DNA of 11,471 bases from Candidatus Omnitrophota bacterium (GCA_023142805.1 JAGLIU010000088.1:1-11471); one strand, 5' to 3'. Shown: positions 1 to 6,895, numbered from the stretch's first letter. Translations and numbers: made by a program. Notes: generated by a model from the sequence alone, not told the origin.

Positions 1-62
1 AAAAAAAGAGTAGGCTTTACTACACCAAACGCTAAATATGAATATTAGATACTGTGTATGCC

Positions 63-67
63 GGAGG
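63..67 (+). promoter_or_regulatory. Shine-Dalgarno deciding the transporter start
   Basis: GGAGG lies 4 bases before the ATG at 72. The same frame also opens six codons earlier at a GTG (54), but that start would contain this ribosome-binding site inside the coding region and has none of its own. The ATG at 72 also makes the N-terminus fit the LeuT family. Confidence 0.8.
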
Positions 68-71
68 TTAT

Positions 72-1658
72 ATGGGGAAAAAGATCCGAGATTCATGGGG
101 TTCGCGTTTGGGAATAATAATGGCAGTCGCGGGTTCCGCGGTTGGATTGGGCAATTTTTTAAGATTTCCCGTACAGGCGGCTAAAAATGGCGGTGGGGCG
201 TTTATGTTGCCATATTTTATCGCGCTTCTTCTGGTCGGGATACCTTTGATGTGGATAGAATGGTCCATCGGGAGATACGGCGGAGGACTTGGACATTCTA
301 CAGCTCCCGGGGTTTTTCAGAGTCTGTGGCGGAAGAACAGGTTTATAAAATATTTTGGCGTTATAGGGATATTCGGTCCCCTTGTTATAATGGTCTATTA
401 CACATATATTGAGTCCTGGACACTGGCGTACAGTTTTTTTTCGTTGACACACAAATACGCGGGTATTACAGATCATGTGTCTATGCAGGCTTTCTTAAAA
501 GGGTTTCAGGGACTTGAACGGAATCAGTTTTTCTCAAGCATCTCTACAGCATATGTATTTTTTCTGATCACATTTGTGATCAATATAACCGTTTTGAATT
601 ATGGGATACGCGGGGGTATAGAACGTTTTTGTAAATTTGCTATTCCTACATTATTTATTTTTGGAATTATTCTTGCCGTTCGAGTGTTGACTTTGGGCGC
701 GCCTGTTTCCGGGCAACCGAGTTGGAATGTGGTTAACGGATTAGGGTATCTTTGGAACCCTGATTTTTCACAGCTTAAAAGCGCTAAAGTCTGGCTGGCC
801 GCTACAGGACAGATCTTCTTTACACTGAGTGTCGGGATGGGGGTTATTCTTACATATGCCAGTTACCTGAAAAAAGGAGATGATGTGGCTTTGTCGGGAT
901 TAACGGCCGTAAGTATGAACGAAACAGCGGAGGTGATATTGGGGGCGAGTATAATTATCCCCGCGGCATTTATGTTTTTTGGACCTGTGGTTATTGGAAA
1001 TATAGCCGAATCAGGGGCTTTTAATTTGGGGTTTGTTACTATGCCCCTTATTTTGAATAAATTACCCATGTCTGAGATCATGGGATTTTTATGGTTTGGG
1101 CTGTTGTTTCTTGCCGGGGTGACTTCGTCTGTCTCAATGGCGCAACCCGCCATTGCTTTTTTAGAGGACGAATTTGATATAACTCGCAGGCAATCGGTCA
1201 TGATATTGGGAACGACGATGTTTATTCTCTGTAATGCCGCGATTTTCTTTCTAGGGAAGGGAGTGGTAGATGAACTGGATTTTTGGGGAGGAACGTTTTG
1301 TCTGGTGCTTTTCGCGACGATTGAGGTTATACTTTTCGGATGGATATTTAATATTAACAAAGCCTGGGAGGAGGTTCATCACGGTGCTGATATGAATATA
1401 CCGGGGATATACAAATATATCATAAAATATGTAACACCTGTATTTTTATTGACGGTACTTGGGGCATGGTTCTTTCAGGAATGGCTGCCGATAATTCGTA
1501 TGGATAATGTTCCGGCCGGGAATAGGGCGTATATTCTCGGTACGAGGGTAGTTCTATGGTTGATATTTCTTGTTTTGGTGGTTATGGTTAAGCTTGCCTG
1601 GCGAAAACGACGCTCGGAACCTTATACTGAAAAAGTATCAGATAGGAGAGATATATGA
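72..1658 (+). CDS. LeuT-like sodium-dependent amino-acid transporter (NSS/SNF family)
   Basis: Inner-membrane secondary transporter of the neurotransmitter:sodium symporter family, expected to import an amino acid with Na+. At 528 residues it is close to LeuT in length. The first membrane helix carries the family signature GSAVGLGNFLRFP (residues 21-33), containing the sodium- and substrate-binding unwound segment and the gate arginine (R31). The segment SGLTAVSMNETAEVILG (275-291) matches the LeuT TM7 region; the two acidic residues E284 and E287 are kept, which in LeuT accompanies chloride independence. The gate-type aspartate is seen in LDFW (402-405). A last hydrophobic segment (about 487-508) gives a probable twelfth helix, followed by a basic tail. 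The ATG at 72 is chosen over GTG 54 because of the GGAGG at 63-67. The stop overlaps the start of the next small gene. The substrate cannot be told from sequence; amino acids such as methionine, alanine or leucine are typical. Confidence 0.95.
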   Translation: MGKKIRDSWGSRLGIIMAVAGSAVGLGNFLRFPVQAAKNGGGAFMLPYFIALLLVGIPLMWIEWSIGRYGGGLGHSTAPGVFQSLWRKNRFIKYFGVIGIFGPLVIMVYYTYIESWTLAYSFFSLTHKYAGITDHVSMQAFLKGFQGLERNQFFSSISTAYVFFLITFVINITVLNYGIRGGIERFCKFAIPTLFIFGIILAVRVLTLGAPVSGQPSWNVVNGLGYLWNPDFSQLKSAKVWLAATGQIFFTLSVGMGVILTYASYLKKGDDVALSGLTAVSMNETAEVILGASIIIPAAFMFFGPVVIGNIAESGAFNLGFVTMPLILNKLPMSEIMGFLWFGLLFLAGVTSSVSMAQPAIAFLEDEFDITRRQSVMILGTTMFILCNAAIFFLGKGVVDELDFWGGTFCLVLFATIEVILFGWIFNINKAWEEVHHGADMNIPGIYKYIIKYVTPVFLLTVLGAWFFQEWLPIIRMDNVPAGNRAYILGTRVVLWLIFLVLVVMVKLAWRKRRSEPYTEKVSDRRDI

Positions 1659-1759
1659 CCTGTTTAGGATGGATATTTATTTCAGTATCCTGGTTCTGTA
1701 TTCTTTTGCTTGGGATATCTTGTTTTGTAAAAATATTCAAAAAAAAGAGAATGGACTGA
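1655..1759 (+). CDS. 34-residue single-pass membrane protein, probable small subunit of the NSS transporter (MetS-like)
   Basis: Short gene starting at ATG 1655, inside the transporter's stop codon (ATGA overlap), with AGGAGAG (1644-1650) placed 4 bases upstream. The product begins MTCLGWIFISVSWFCILLLG and continues through a short hydrophobic stretch to a basic end (KIFKKKRMD). It therefore has one membrane helix (about residues 4-26) with a positively charged C-terminus. It is known that some bacterial NSS transporters, such as Corynebacterium MetP, need a very small membrane subunit (MetS) encoded immediately downstream, and a family of 30-60 residue proteins is described in this position. 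Topology, size and coupling fit; sequence identity to that family cannot be confirmed here. It is too short for normal gene callers and could be missed. Confidence 0.7.
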   Translation: MTCLGWIFISVSWFCILLLGISCFVKIFKKKRMD

Positions 1760-1783
1760 TTTTTCTTGAATTTTCTAAAAATA

Positions 1784-1792
1784 TGGTATAAT
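1784..1792 (+). promoter_or_regulatory. Extended -10 promoter upstream of the PC4-like gene
   Basis: TGGTATAAT is a perfect extended -10 element (TGnTATAAT). A weak -35-like TTGAAT lies at 1766-1771 with a short 15-base spacer, as tolerated by extended -10 promoters. Transcription would begin near 1799 and give a leader of about 60 bases to the ATG at 1861. It separates the transporter operon from the following gene. Confidence 0.65.
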
Positions 1793-1860
1793 ATTTATAA
1801 TTATATATAAGCAGGTTGTGGTATAGGGATCGCTTGGTATTGTAGAAAAAAGGAGATCTA

Positions 1861-2094
1861 ATGGAAAAGGATGTAGTTGTTTTCGCGAAAAATAAGTATC
1901 AGGATGTCAAGGTCCGTTTGTCGGAATATCAGGGCAATGATGTAATTGATATTCGTATATGGACCCAGCCTCCCCAGGGAGATCAAAAAGTCCCTACGGG
2001 TAAGGGTGTGAACATTAATGTCAGGCTTTTTCCTGAGCTTAAAAAAGCTATTGAAAAATTAGAGCAGGATCTTAAAGAAAATAATCTGATTTGA
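1861..2094 (+). CDS. PC4/p15-like single-strand nucleic-acid-binding protein
   Basis: A 77-residue protein that is almost entirely one PC4 (transcriptional coactivator p15) domain, roughly residues 7-70. Typical features are an N-terminal beta-rich part with VVVFAKNKYQDVKVRLSEY and VIDIRIW (29-34), then a turn, a strand (GVNINVRLF, 49-57), and a C-terminal helix (PELKKAIEKLEQDLKE). Bacterial members are small homodimers that bind single-stranded DNA or RNA, and some are proposed to act in transcription or repair. The start at ATG 1861 is preceded by AAGGAG. It has its own promoter (extended -10 at 1784-1792). Its genomic neighbours do not reveal a specific role. Confidence 0.85.
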   Translation: MEKDVVVFAKNKYQDVKVRLSEYQGNDVIDIRIWTQPPQGDQKVPTGKGVNINVRLFPELKKAIEKLEQDLKENNLI

Positions 2095-2170
2095 TAACAA
2101 TATTAGTTGTTTGTATGCGTATTTGCAATAAAAGCAAGGTCTGGAATATGCGCGGGCCATGGAGGGAGAT

Positions 2171-2608
2171 ATGCCGCATCATGAAAAGAGACGTTTTATA
2201 CGCCATCTACTTGTAAGTCCTCTTGAGTTTAAAGTGTCAGAAAGCGAAGAGTTTCAAAAAACAGAAACCGTTGATATTAGCGAAGGCGGTCTTCTGTTTG
2301 TTTCAAGACAAGATGTTGCCGTGGGGACTGTAATATTTTTACAGGTGCCGGTATATGATAAGGTTTTTAAAATAAAAGCAAAGGTTGTGCATGTCAAAAA
2401 AGATGATTTGCAGAGTTTGTACAGGATAGGTGTGGAATTTCAGAATTATGCTGACGCGTTTAAGGTAAAACTTATAGAGCAGATATATCTTATTGAAGAA
2501 TACCGTGTTTTAAGATCTCTTCAGGAAGATAGAGATATGTCTCTTAAAGAAGCATCTGAGGAATGGATAAAAAGATATTCTGAACGATTCAAAAAGCTAT
2601 ACTGGTAA
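2171..2608 (+). CDS. PilZ-domain protein, c-di-GMP binding (first copy)
   Basis: A 145-residue cytosolic protein with an N-terminal PilZ domain. The c-di-GMP-binding signature is complete: RRFIR gives RxxxR at R7/R11, and DISEGG (35-40) gives the DxSxxG motif. The beta-barrel continues through about residue 103 (GVEFQNY). It is followed by a helical tail of roughly 40 residues that is charged and looks able to form a helix or coiled coil (EYRVLRSLQEDRDMSLKEAS). The ATG at 2171 is preferred over the in-frame ATG at 2159 because GGAGGGAG (2161-2168) lies between them, right before 2171. It heads a five-gene cluster and is followed after 16 bases by the HIT gene. Its effector is unknown. Confidence 0.9.
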   Translation: MPHHEKRRFIRHLLVSPLEFKVSESEEFQKTETVDISEGGLLFVSRQDVAVGTVIFLQVPVYDKVFKIKAKVVHVKKDDLQSLYRIGVEFQNYADAFKVKLIEQIYLIEEYRVLRSLQEDRDMSLKEASEEWIKRYSERFKKLYW

Positions 2609-2624
2609 TGCCGGCGGATATATT

Positions 2625-2972
2625 ATGAATGACAATTGTATTTTTTGTAAGATCGTGAACAAGGACATTGAGACGGAATTTGTTTATGAAGACGATGATA
2701 TAGTCGTTTTTAAAGATATTAATTCTCAGGCTCCGATACATTTGCTTTTTATTCCCAAGAAACATATAGAAACGCTTAATGACATATCCGATGAAGATTC
2801 TGTGTTGTTGTCGAAGATGTTGATGAAAATAAGGGATGTTGCTAAGAGTCGGGGCATAGCGGAAGATGGATATAGAGTAGTTGTTAATTGTAACAGAAAC
2901 GCCGGACAAGAAGTTTTTCATCTGCATGCGCATCTATTAGGTGGAAGAGGGTTTTCGTGGCCGCCGGGATAA
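2625..2972 (+). CDS. HIT-family (histidine triad) nucleotide hydrolase, HINT type
   Basis: A 115-residue cytosolic protein of the Hint branch of the histidine-triad superfamily, which hydrolyses nucleoside phosphoramidates and related adenosine or guanosine nucleotides; the physiological substrate is usually unknown. The signature HLHAHLLGGR shows the triad H99, H101, H103, with H101 expected to be the nucleophile. Upstream, NCNRNAGQEV (88-97) supplies the conserved Asn/Gly-Gln stretch, and HLLFIPKKHIETL (39-51) is the family's core strand. An N-terminal CIFC (residues 5-8) may bind zinc as in many Hint proteins. Length fits the family. Its 16-base gap to the preceding PilZ gene and 22-base gap to the next suggest one transcript. 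The ribosome-binding site (GGCGG, 2613-2617) is mediocre. Confidence 0.95.
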   Translation: MNDNCIFCKIVNKDIETEFVYEDDDIVVFKDINSQAPIHLLFIPKKHIETLNDISDEDSVLLSKMLMKIRDVAKSRGIAEDGYRVVVNCNRNAGQEVFHLHAHLLGGRGFSWPPG

Positions 2973-2985
2973 AAGAAAAGAATAT

Positions 2986-2990
2986 GGAGG
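2986..2990 (+). promoter_or_regulatory. Shine-Dalgarno deciding the second PilZ start
   Basis: GGAGG followed by AGAA and the ATG at 2995. The frame remains open upstream through 2941, overlapping the HIT gene, but only the ATG at 2995 has a fitting ribosome-binding site and puts the PilZ RxxxR motif near the N-terminus. Confidence 0.8.
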
Positions 2991-2994
2991 AGAA

Positions 2995-3357
2995 ATGAGA
3001 CCATCAGAAGAAAGAAGAAAATATCCGCGAGTTAAAGATAAAAACATTTCGGTTAAACTTTTCGGGGGAGGGATAAGTACGATAACCCAAAGTTTAGATG
3101 TTAGTGCTTCCGGGATATATTGTAAAATTGTAAAACGGGTACCAATAATGACGAAGGTGCAGGTTCTGCTCTCTCTTCCGGGTAAAACTAAAGGAGCCGC
3201 TCCTGTTACCATGGACATTGACGGTGTAGTTGTTAGAGAACATCCTGTGAAAAAAGACGGTAAGATAAAACATTATGATGTCGCTATATTTTTTAATACT
3301 CTCATGCCGAAGGAAAGAGAATGTTTGATAAAATATATTAACCGCAAACCCATATAG
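2995..3357 (+). CDS. PilZ-domain protein, c-di-GMP binding (second copy)
   Basis: A 120-residue stand-alone PilZ domain. RRKYPR provides RxxxR (R8/R12), and DVSASG (35-40) is the DxSxxG motif, so c-di-GMP binding is expected. The remainder is the beta-barrel, ending in a helix (MPKERECLIKYINRKPI). It differs clearly from the first PilZ protein of this cluster: it has no long C-terminal helix, and the inter-strand segments differ. The pair are therefore probably not a recent duplication. It follows the HIT gene by 22 bases and precedes the YjbQ-family gene by 12 bases. No output domain is attached, so it would have to act on a partner protein. Confidence 0.9.
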   Translation: MRPSEERRKYPRVKDKNISVKLFGGGISTITQSLDVSASGIYCKIVKRVPIMTKVQVLLSLPGKTKGAAPVTMDIDGVVVREHPVKKDGKIKHYDVAIFFNTLMPKERECLIKYINRKPI

Positions 3358-3369
3358 ACTTTTCTGGAT

Positions 3370-3786
3370 ATGGTTTTAACTAAATATATTTCTGTAGAGA
3401 CGAAGGGAAACACGGATATCATTGACATAACACCGGAATGTGAAGATGTTGTAAAGTCTTCAGGTATGTTTTCAGGGGTGTTAGTGGTGTTCAATCCGGG
3501 ATCCACAGGATCTCTTACCACCATAGAATATGAACCCAACCTTATAGTAGATGTTAAAGACGCTTTAGAGTTGATAGCTCCCTCCGACAAGGTTTATGAG
3601 CATAGCAAAACATGGCATGATGACAACGGGCATTCACATGTTAAGGCCACGATTATGGGTCCGTCCATTACAGTGCCTTTTGTTGAAAAAAAATTAACTT
3701 TAGGGACTTGGCAGCAGATCATATTTTGTGATTTTGATACACGTTCGCGTAAAAGACGGTTAGTGGCGCAGATCATAGGAGAGTAG
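3370..3786 (+). CDS. YjbQ/UPF0047 family protein, putative secondary thiamine-phosphate synthase
   Basis: A 138-residue protein of the widespread UPF0047 family. Conserved blocks are present: GSTGSLTTIEYEPN (44-57), WHDDNGHSHVKATIMGPS (82-99) and LGTWQQIIFCDFD (111-123), followed by a basic stretch (RSRKRR) and a final strand. The conserved histidines H83, H88 and H90 are in the usual cluster. E. coli YjbQ has a weak thiamine-phosphate-synthase side activity, so the family name is historical; the true role is not settled. The GST...TTIEYEP variant is the non-HTT form seen in several bacteria and archaea. It lies 12 bases after PilZ and 6 bases before DUF4416. The ribosome-binding site before ATG 3370 is weak (GGA one base away). 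Confidence 0.85.
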   Translation: MVLTKYISVETKGNTDIIDITPECEDVVKSSGMFSGVLVVFNPGSTGSLTTIEYEPNLIVDVKDALELIAPSDKVYEHSKTWHDDNGHSHVKATIMGPSITVPFVEKKLTLGTWQQIIFCDFDTRSRKRRLVAQIIGE

Positions 3787-3792
3787 TATTGT

Positions 3793-4326
3793 ATGGGTGT
3801 TTTAATGAAACAAAATCCGGTCAAGTTGATAGTCAGTTTCATCTACAAAGATAAGGTCAAGATGAGTGAGGTTGAAACCAGGTTGAAGAGTGTTTACGGG
3901 CAGCTTGAGGATTTGAAAAAACAACTTATGTTCGATTATACTGATTATTATCGTAATGAATTCGGTAAGCCCTTGAAACGGAAGCTGATATGTTTTAAAA
4001 AACTGGTTAGAAGGGATGATATCGCGAAGATAAAACTGTTTACCAATAGGATAGAAAACAGATTTTGTATAGAAGGAAAAAGGACGGTAAATGTTGATCC
4101 AGGTTACGTAAATGACGCTAAACTTGTTCTTTTGACAACGAAAGATTATACTCATCGGGTATATATCGGCCGACAAATATTCGCTGAATCAACATTGTTT
4201 TTTAAGGATAACAGTTTTAATTCGTGGCCGTGGACATATCCTGATTACGCGCGGAAAGAAATGATATCATATTTTAACGAAGTACGAGGGCTGTACATGG
4301 AAGATTTGGCGGGGAAGAAGGGTTAA
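3793..4326 (+). CDS. DUF4416 family protein of unknown function
   Basis: A 177-residue protein matching the DUF4416 family. Recognisable blocks are FDYTDYYRNEFG (47-58), a basic KRKLICFKKLV, RTVNVDPGYVNDAKLVLLTTKDYTHR with H121 (97-122), YIGRQIFAESTL (124-135) and PWTYPDYARKE (146-156). The DPGY and TTKDYTHR motifs are the most conserved in the family. Function is unknown; the family is mostly found in Deltaproteobacteria, planctomycetes and uncultured lineages. The start at ATG 3793 has GGAGAG 9 bases upstream (3778-3783); a second in-frame ATG at 3805 is possible. It closes a cluster that starts at 2171. The 173-base gap after it ends that unit. Confidence 0.85.
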   Translation: MGVLMKQNPVKLIVSFIYKDKVKMSEVETRLKSVYGQLEDLKKQLMFDYTDYYRNEFGKPLKRKLICFKKLVRRDDIAKIKLFTNRIENRFCIEGKRTVNVDPGYVNDAKLVLLTTKDYTHRVYIGRQIFAESTLFFKDNSFNSWPWTYPDYARKEMISYFNEVRGLYMEDLAGKKG

Positions 4327-4378
4327 GAGAGAGGTAATTAGAGGATTAAAAATAAAGTAATGAAGGAACAATGGAGTG

Positions 4379-4429
4379 TTTGAAACAGATTTACTAAAGC
4401 AGTGAAGGGCATACGGTATCAGTTTCAAA
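4379..4429. repeat. Weak 12-base inverted repeat in the DUF4416/4500 intergenic space
   Basis: TTTGAAACAGAT (4379-4390) and ATCAGTTTCAAA (4418-4429) are inverted copies with one mismatch, separated by 27 bases. No T-run follows directly, so it is not a good intrinsic terminator. It may be a weak operator or chance; it is the only such structure in the 4327-4454 stretch, which otherwise shows nothing. Confidence 0.3.
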
Positions 4430-4454
4430 AAATCATAAAGATATATTATCTGAG

Positions 4455-4499
4455 TTTTAAATATTTTTAAATTTTAGTTTTTTATTTTTAGTTTTTATT
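4455..4499 (+). repeat. AT-rich heptad tandem repeat directly before a start codon
   Basis: Seven-base units run to the very base before ATG 4500: TTTTAAA (4455-4461), TAT, TTTTAAA (4465-4471), TTTTAGT (4472-4478), TTTTTAT (4479-4485), TTTTAGT (4486-4492), TTTTATT (4493-4499). The period is seven, with one 3-base interruption. It occupies the place where a ribosome-binding site should be. Confidence 0.6.
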
Positions 4500-5060
4500 A
4501 TGTTTATTAAACGAAAACACAGGACCGTAATATTATTTTCGTCAGCTATAATCGTAGCGGTTTTTTTGTCTACGATCATAGGTTACAGTCTTTATATTCA
4601 GCTTAAAAAGGATAGTTTCTCTTCCTCGTATCGTAATTCGATCTATGAAATGACAGCGGAACTTTTTAAAAATGATATAGAAATAGTGAATATCGGTATA
4701 AAAATAGGTCGGGGAAATATATTGTCGGAAATTCCTTTTGTTGAAGGCACTCTTAAAAATAATTCGGAAAAGACCATACGATCTATGTTGCTAGAAGTAT
4801 CTTTTACGCGACCGAGTGGTGAGGTTATTTATAAAGACCGGGTTTATCCTCTATGGAGTGGAACCTTGGTTTCCAGAGACATAGATATAAAGGAAGGGGA
4901 GATATTGTTGCCGGGGGAGAGTATTTCTTTTCAGAATGTTTTGAAGAATTGTCCGCGTGAATTAGTGGAAGAGTTTTTGACTCAGACAAAATTTGCTAAA
5001 GGTAATATGGAAGAAAAAATGAAATTTATTTGCTTAATTAAGGGGTTAATGGTGGCATGA
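4500..5060 (+). CDS. Membrane-anchored beta-rich protein, FxLYD-like
   Basis: A 186-residue protein not recognised as a named family. Residues 10-32 form a hydrophobic membrane anchor following a basic N-terminus (KRKHR), so the rest should face the periplasm. Positions about 58-150 look like a beta-sandwich of the FxLYD kind: VEGTLKNNSEKTI, then LLEVSFTRPSGEVIYKD, and LLPGESISFQNVL, a layout that matches the usual G-x-L-x-N-x-S ... PGE-x-x-F pattern of such domains. The C-terminal 25 residues are less regular. It has no Shine-Dalgarno; an AT-rich heptad repeat reaches the ATG. The start cannot move downstream without losing the anchor. Its stop overlaps the next start (ATGA), so the two are translationally coupled and probably act together at the membrane. 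Function unknown. Confidence 0.8.
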   Translation: MFIKRKHRTVILFSSAIIVAVFLSTIIGYSLYIQLKKDSFSSSYRNSIYEMTAELFKNDIEIVNIGIKIGRGNILSEIPFVEGTLKNNSEKTIRSMLLEVSFTRPSGEVIYKDRVYPLWSGTLVSRDIDIKEGEILLPGESISFQNVLKNCPRELVEEFLTQTKFAKGNMEEKMKFICLIKGLMVA

Positions 5061-6895
5061 GGAAGTTTAGAATAATACTTTCGATTTCAGCTGTCTTTAT
5101 CGCGATGCTTGTTATAGGCGCGTTTTTGTATGAGGATATCAGCGGTCATAAAAGTTTTCAATACGAACAATTTGTTGATAATAAGCTTTTCGCTAAAATT
5201 AATGTGGGTAGGTATGTTACGGAAGATAAGATAATTTATAAATCTAACGCGAAATATTTCGCGACGCTTGAATATCCTGAAATAATTCAGAAAATATTTC
5301 TTAAAAGGAAGAATGTTCTTTTTCAGAAGTTTATCGAAGACGCTAAAGGTGAGAAAGGGAGGAAACGTTTTATAATGCTTGTTCAGAAGGGAAAAGAGAC
5401 GGATTTTTTGTTTTTAGAGCACCCTAGATTTATGTCAATTAACGGATTTGAGACAGGTGACAAAACACTTGTTTTTCAACCTCAGAATATTCTTTCGTAT
5501 ATGCCTATTGTGGATAGATATAATTTTTGGAAAAAAGGGACTCAGTCTTTTGAGGTTATGATACCTCTTCCGGAAGAAATACTTCCACTGAGAGATAAGA
5601 TCAAGATGAGTTATTTTCAGAACGAGTATGTGACTATAATGGGCAGCAGAGTAGAGGCCGAAAGTTTTATTGTCAGCGCAAGATCCATTCCTGACATGAA
5701 ACTAGTTGTGGCGAAATATACGCGTAGAGTGCTTTCGCTGGAAAGTACAGAAGCGAACAGAAAATTTGTTCTGGTTAAATCTACCGAGGGTGTTGAGAAA
5801 AAACTTGAGTATCTAACGGAAAAACTCACCAATAGACTTATGTTTAAAAAAACGTATGAAGATATACCTGAAAAAACAGAAGAGAATATTTTTTCTGAGA
5901 TCATTGAAATGAAAGAAGATGAGAAGGAAATAGAAGGAACGAATATATTTTTTGATAGCGGTTCCCTGATTCTCTCCGGAAAATTATTCATGCCTTCAGG
6001 CGAAGGGCCTCATCCGGCGGTATGTATCGTCAATGATGACGGTCCTGTAACCGGAGGAGCGTTGAAGTTAGCCGATTTTTTAAGCCATAAATTGTCCGAA
6101 TCCGGGTTTATGGTCTTAACTTTCGATGACCCGGGGCAGGGAAAGAGCCAGGGAAGTGTTGTAGGGTTGGATGATGAGAAACGTATCGCTAACATTAATG
6201 CCGCTGTCAAATATTTGGAAGGGCAGCCGTTTGTTAAAAAAACGCGGATAAATTTGTTAGGGTACAAGGGCGGGGGATATTTAGCTGTGAAAGCGGCAGA
6301 GATCTCTTCGAATATAAACACATGTGTTGTTCTGGGGATGCCTACGGGAAGTTTGGAGAAGGATATTGCCAAAGAGTCTATGGAGGGGAATATTCGCGGG
6401 ATGTTTGAATTTTATAATATAGGCCCGTTTGATAAGACTTTTATGGAAATGGTCAAGGATAAGGTGGCCGGACATAAGAAAGAAGTCATGGCAACTACCG
6501 ATAGGTTCTCGTTCTTTAAAGGAGTTAGGTTGCCCTTAAAAGAATACAGGGAGTTTTTGGCTAGAAAATCCTATTCCGCGATTGTTTCTTTTGATCGTCC
6601 GGTATTAATAATTATCGGTCGGGATGACAGGGATTTTGATGATAAGGTTATTGATAGCTTAACGATGCTTTTTCAGAAGAATAAGCATAAAGGGAAAGTT
6701 GCCGTTCCCAGGCAGATAGGGGAATATATAGGAACAATGAAAGCTACTGAGGATTCATGGCAGTTTGTGATGAATAAAGACGCTCTTAGGTTTGTACTGA
6801 GTTGGTTAAAAGAGCAGAATCCGGATACTGAAGCGGAGATTGAAGCCGGGGAGGCTGTCCAAGTTGAGATCAGGGAAGGGGCCCAAGAGATCTAG
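5057..6895 (+). CDS. Membrane-anchored protein with degenerate alpha/beta-hydrolase domain
   Basis: A 612-residue protein with an N-terminal membrane segment (about 5-24), a roughly 230-residue middle region without a recognised family, and a C-terminal alpha/beta-hydrolase fold (about 300-587). The hydrolase shows LSGKLFMPSGEGPHPAVCIV, then DDPGQGKSQG (357-366), and the nucleophile-elbow position LGYKGGGY (401-408), where a G-x-S-x-G serine would be expected but a lysine (K404) is found. The acid strand LIIIGRDDRDFDD (517-529) is present. The usual catalytic histidine near the end is not evident: the region PRQIGEYIGTMKATEDSW (551-568) lacks one. The oxyanion HGG is replaced by NDDG (326-329). 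It therefore looks catalytically inactive and may bind a ligand or partner. The first codons overlap the preceding gene by four bases. The C-terminus is acidic. Family and role are unknown. Confidence 0.8.
   Translation: MRKFRIILSISAVFIAMLVIGAFLYEDISGHKSFQYEQFVDNKLFAKINVGRYVTEDKIIYKSNAKYFATLEYPEIIQKIFLKRKNVLFQKFIEDAKGEKGRKRFIMLVQKGKETDFLFLEHPRFMSINGFETGDKTLVFQPQNILSYMPIVDRYNFWKKGTQSFEVMIPLPEEILPLRDKIKMSYFQNEYVTIMGSRVEAESFIVSARSIPDMKLVVAKYTRRVLSLESTEANRKFVLVKSTEGVEKKLEYLTEKLTNRLMFKKTYEDIPEKTEENIFSEIIEMKEDEKEIEGTNIFFDSGSLILSGKLFMPSGEGPHPAVCIVNDDGPVTGGALKLADFLSHKLSESGFMVLTFDDPGQGKSQGSVVGLDDEKRIANINAAVKYLEGQPFVKKTRINLLGYKGGGYLAVKAAEISSNINTCVVLGMPTGSLEKDIAKESMEGNIRGMFEFYNIGPFDKTFMEMVKDKVAGHKKEVMATTDRFSFFKGVRLPLKEYREFLARKSYSAIVSFDRPVLIIIGRDDRDFDDKVIDSLTMLFQKNKHKGKVAVPRQIGEYIGTMKATEDSWQFVMNKDALRFVLSWLKEQNPDTEAEIEAGEAVQVEIREGAQEI

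Noticed and set aside
54..71. GTG start adding six codons to the transporter
   Set aside because: The Shine-Dalgarno GGAGG lies inside this extension and fits the ATG at 72; the extra residues do not match LeuT-type N-termini.
863..1360. Long minus-strand frame inside the transporter gene
   Set aside because: Complement of conserved transporter codons, with no domain or ribosome-binding site.
1570..1791. 73-codon open frame overlapping the transporter end
   Set aside because: It is out of frame with both the transporter and the small protein, has no fitting ribosome-binding site, and its product is only shifted translation.
2101..2160. Promoter before the first PilZ gene
   Set aside because: TTGTTT and AATAAA lie near, but the spacing does not give a convincing pair.
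2941..2994. Upstream extension of the second PilZ gene into the HIT gene
   Set aside because: No ribosome-binding site for it, and GGAGG at 2986-2990 points to ATG 2995.
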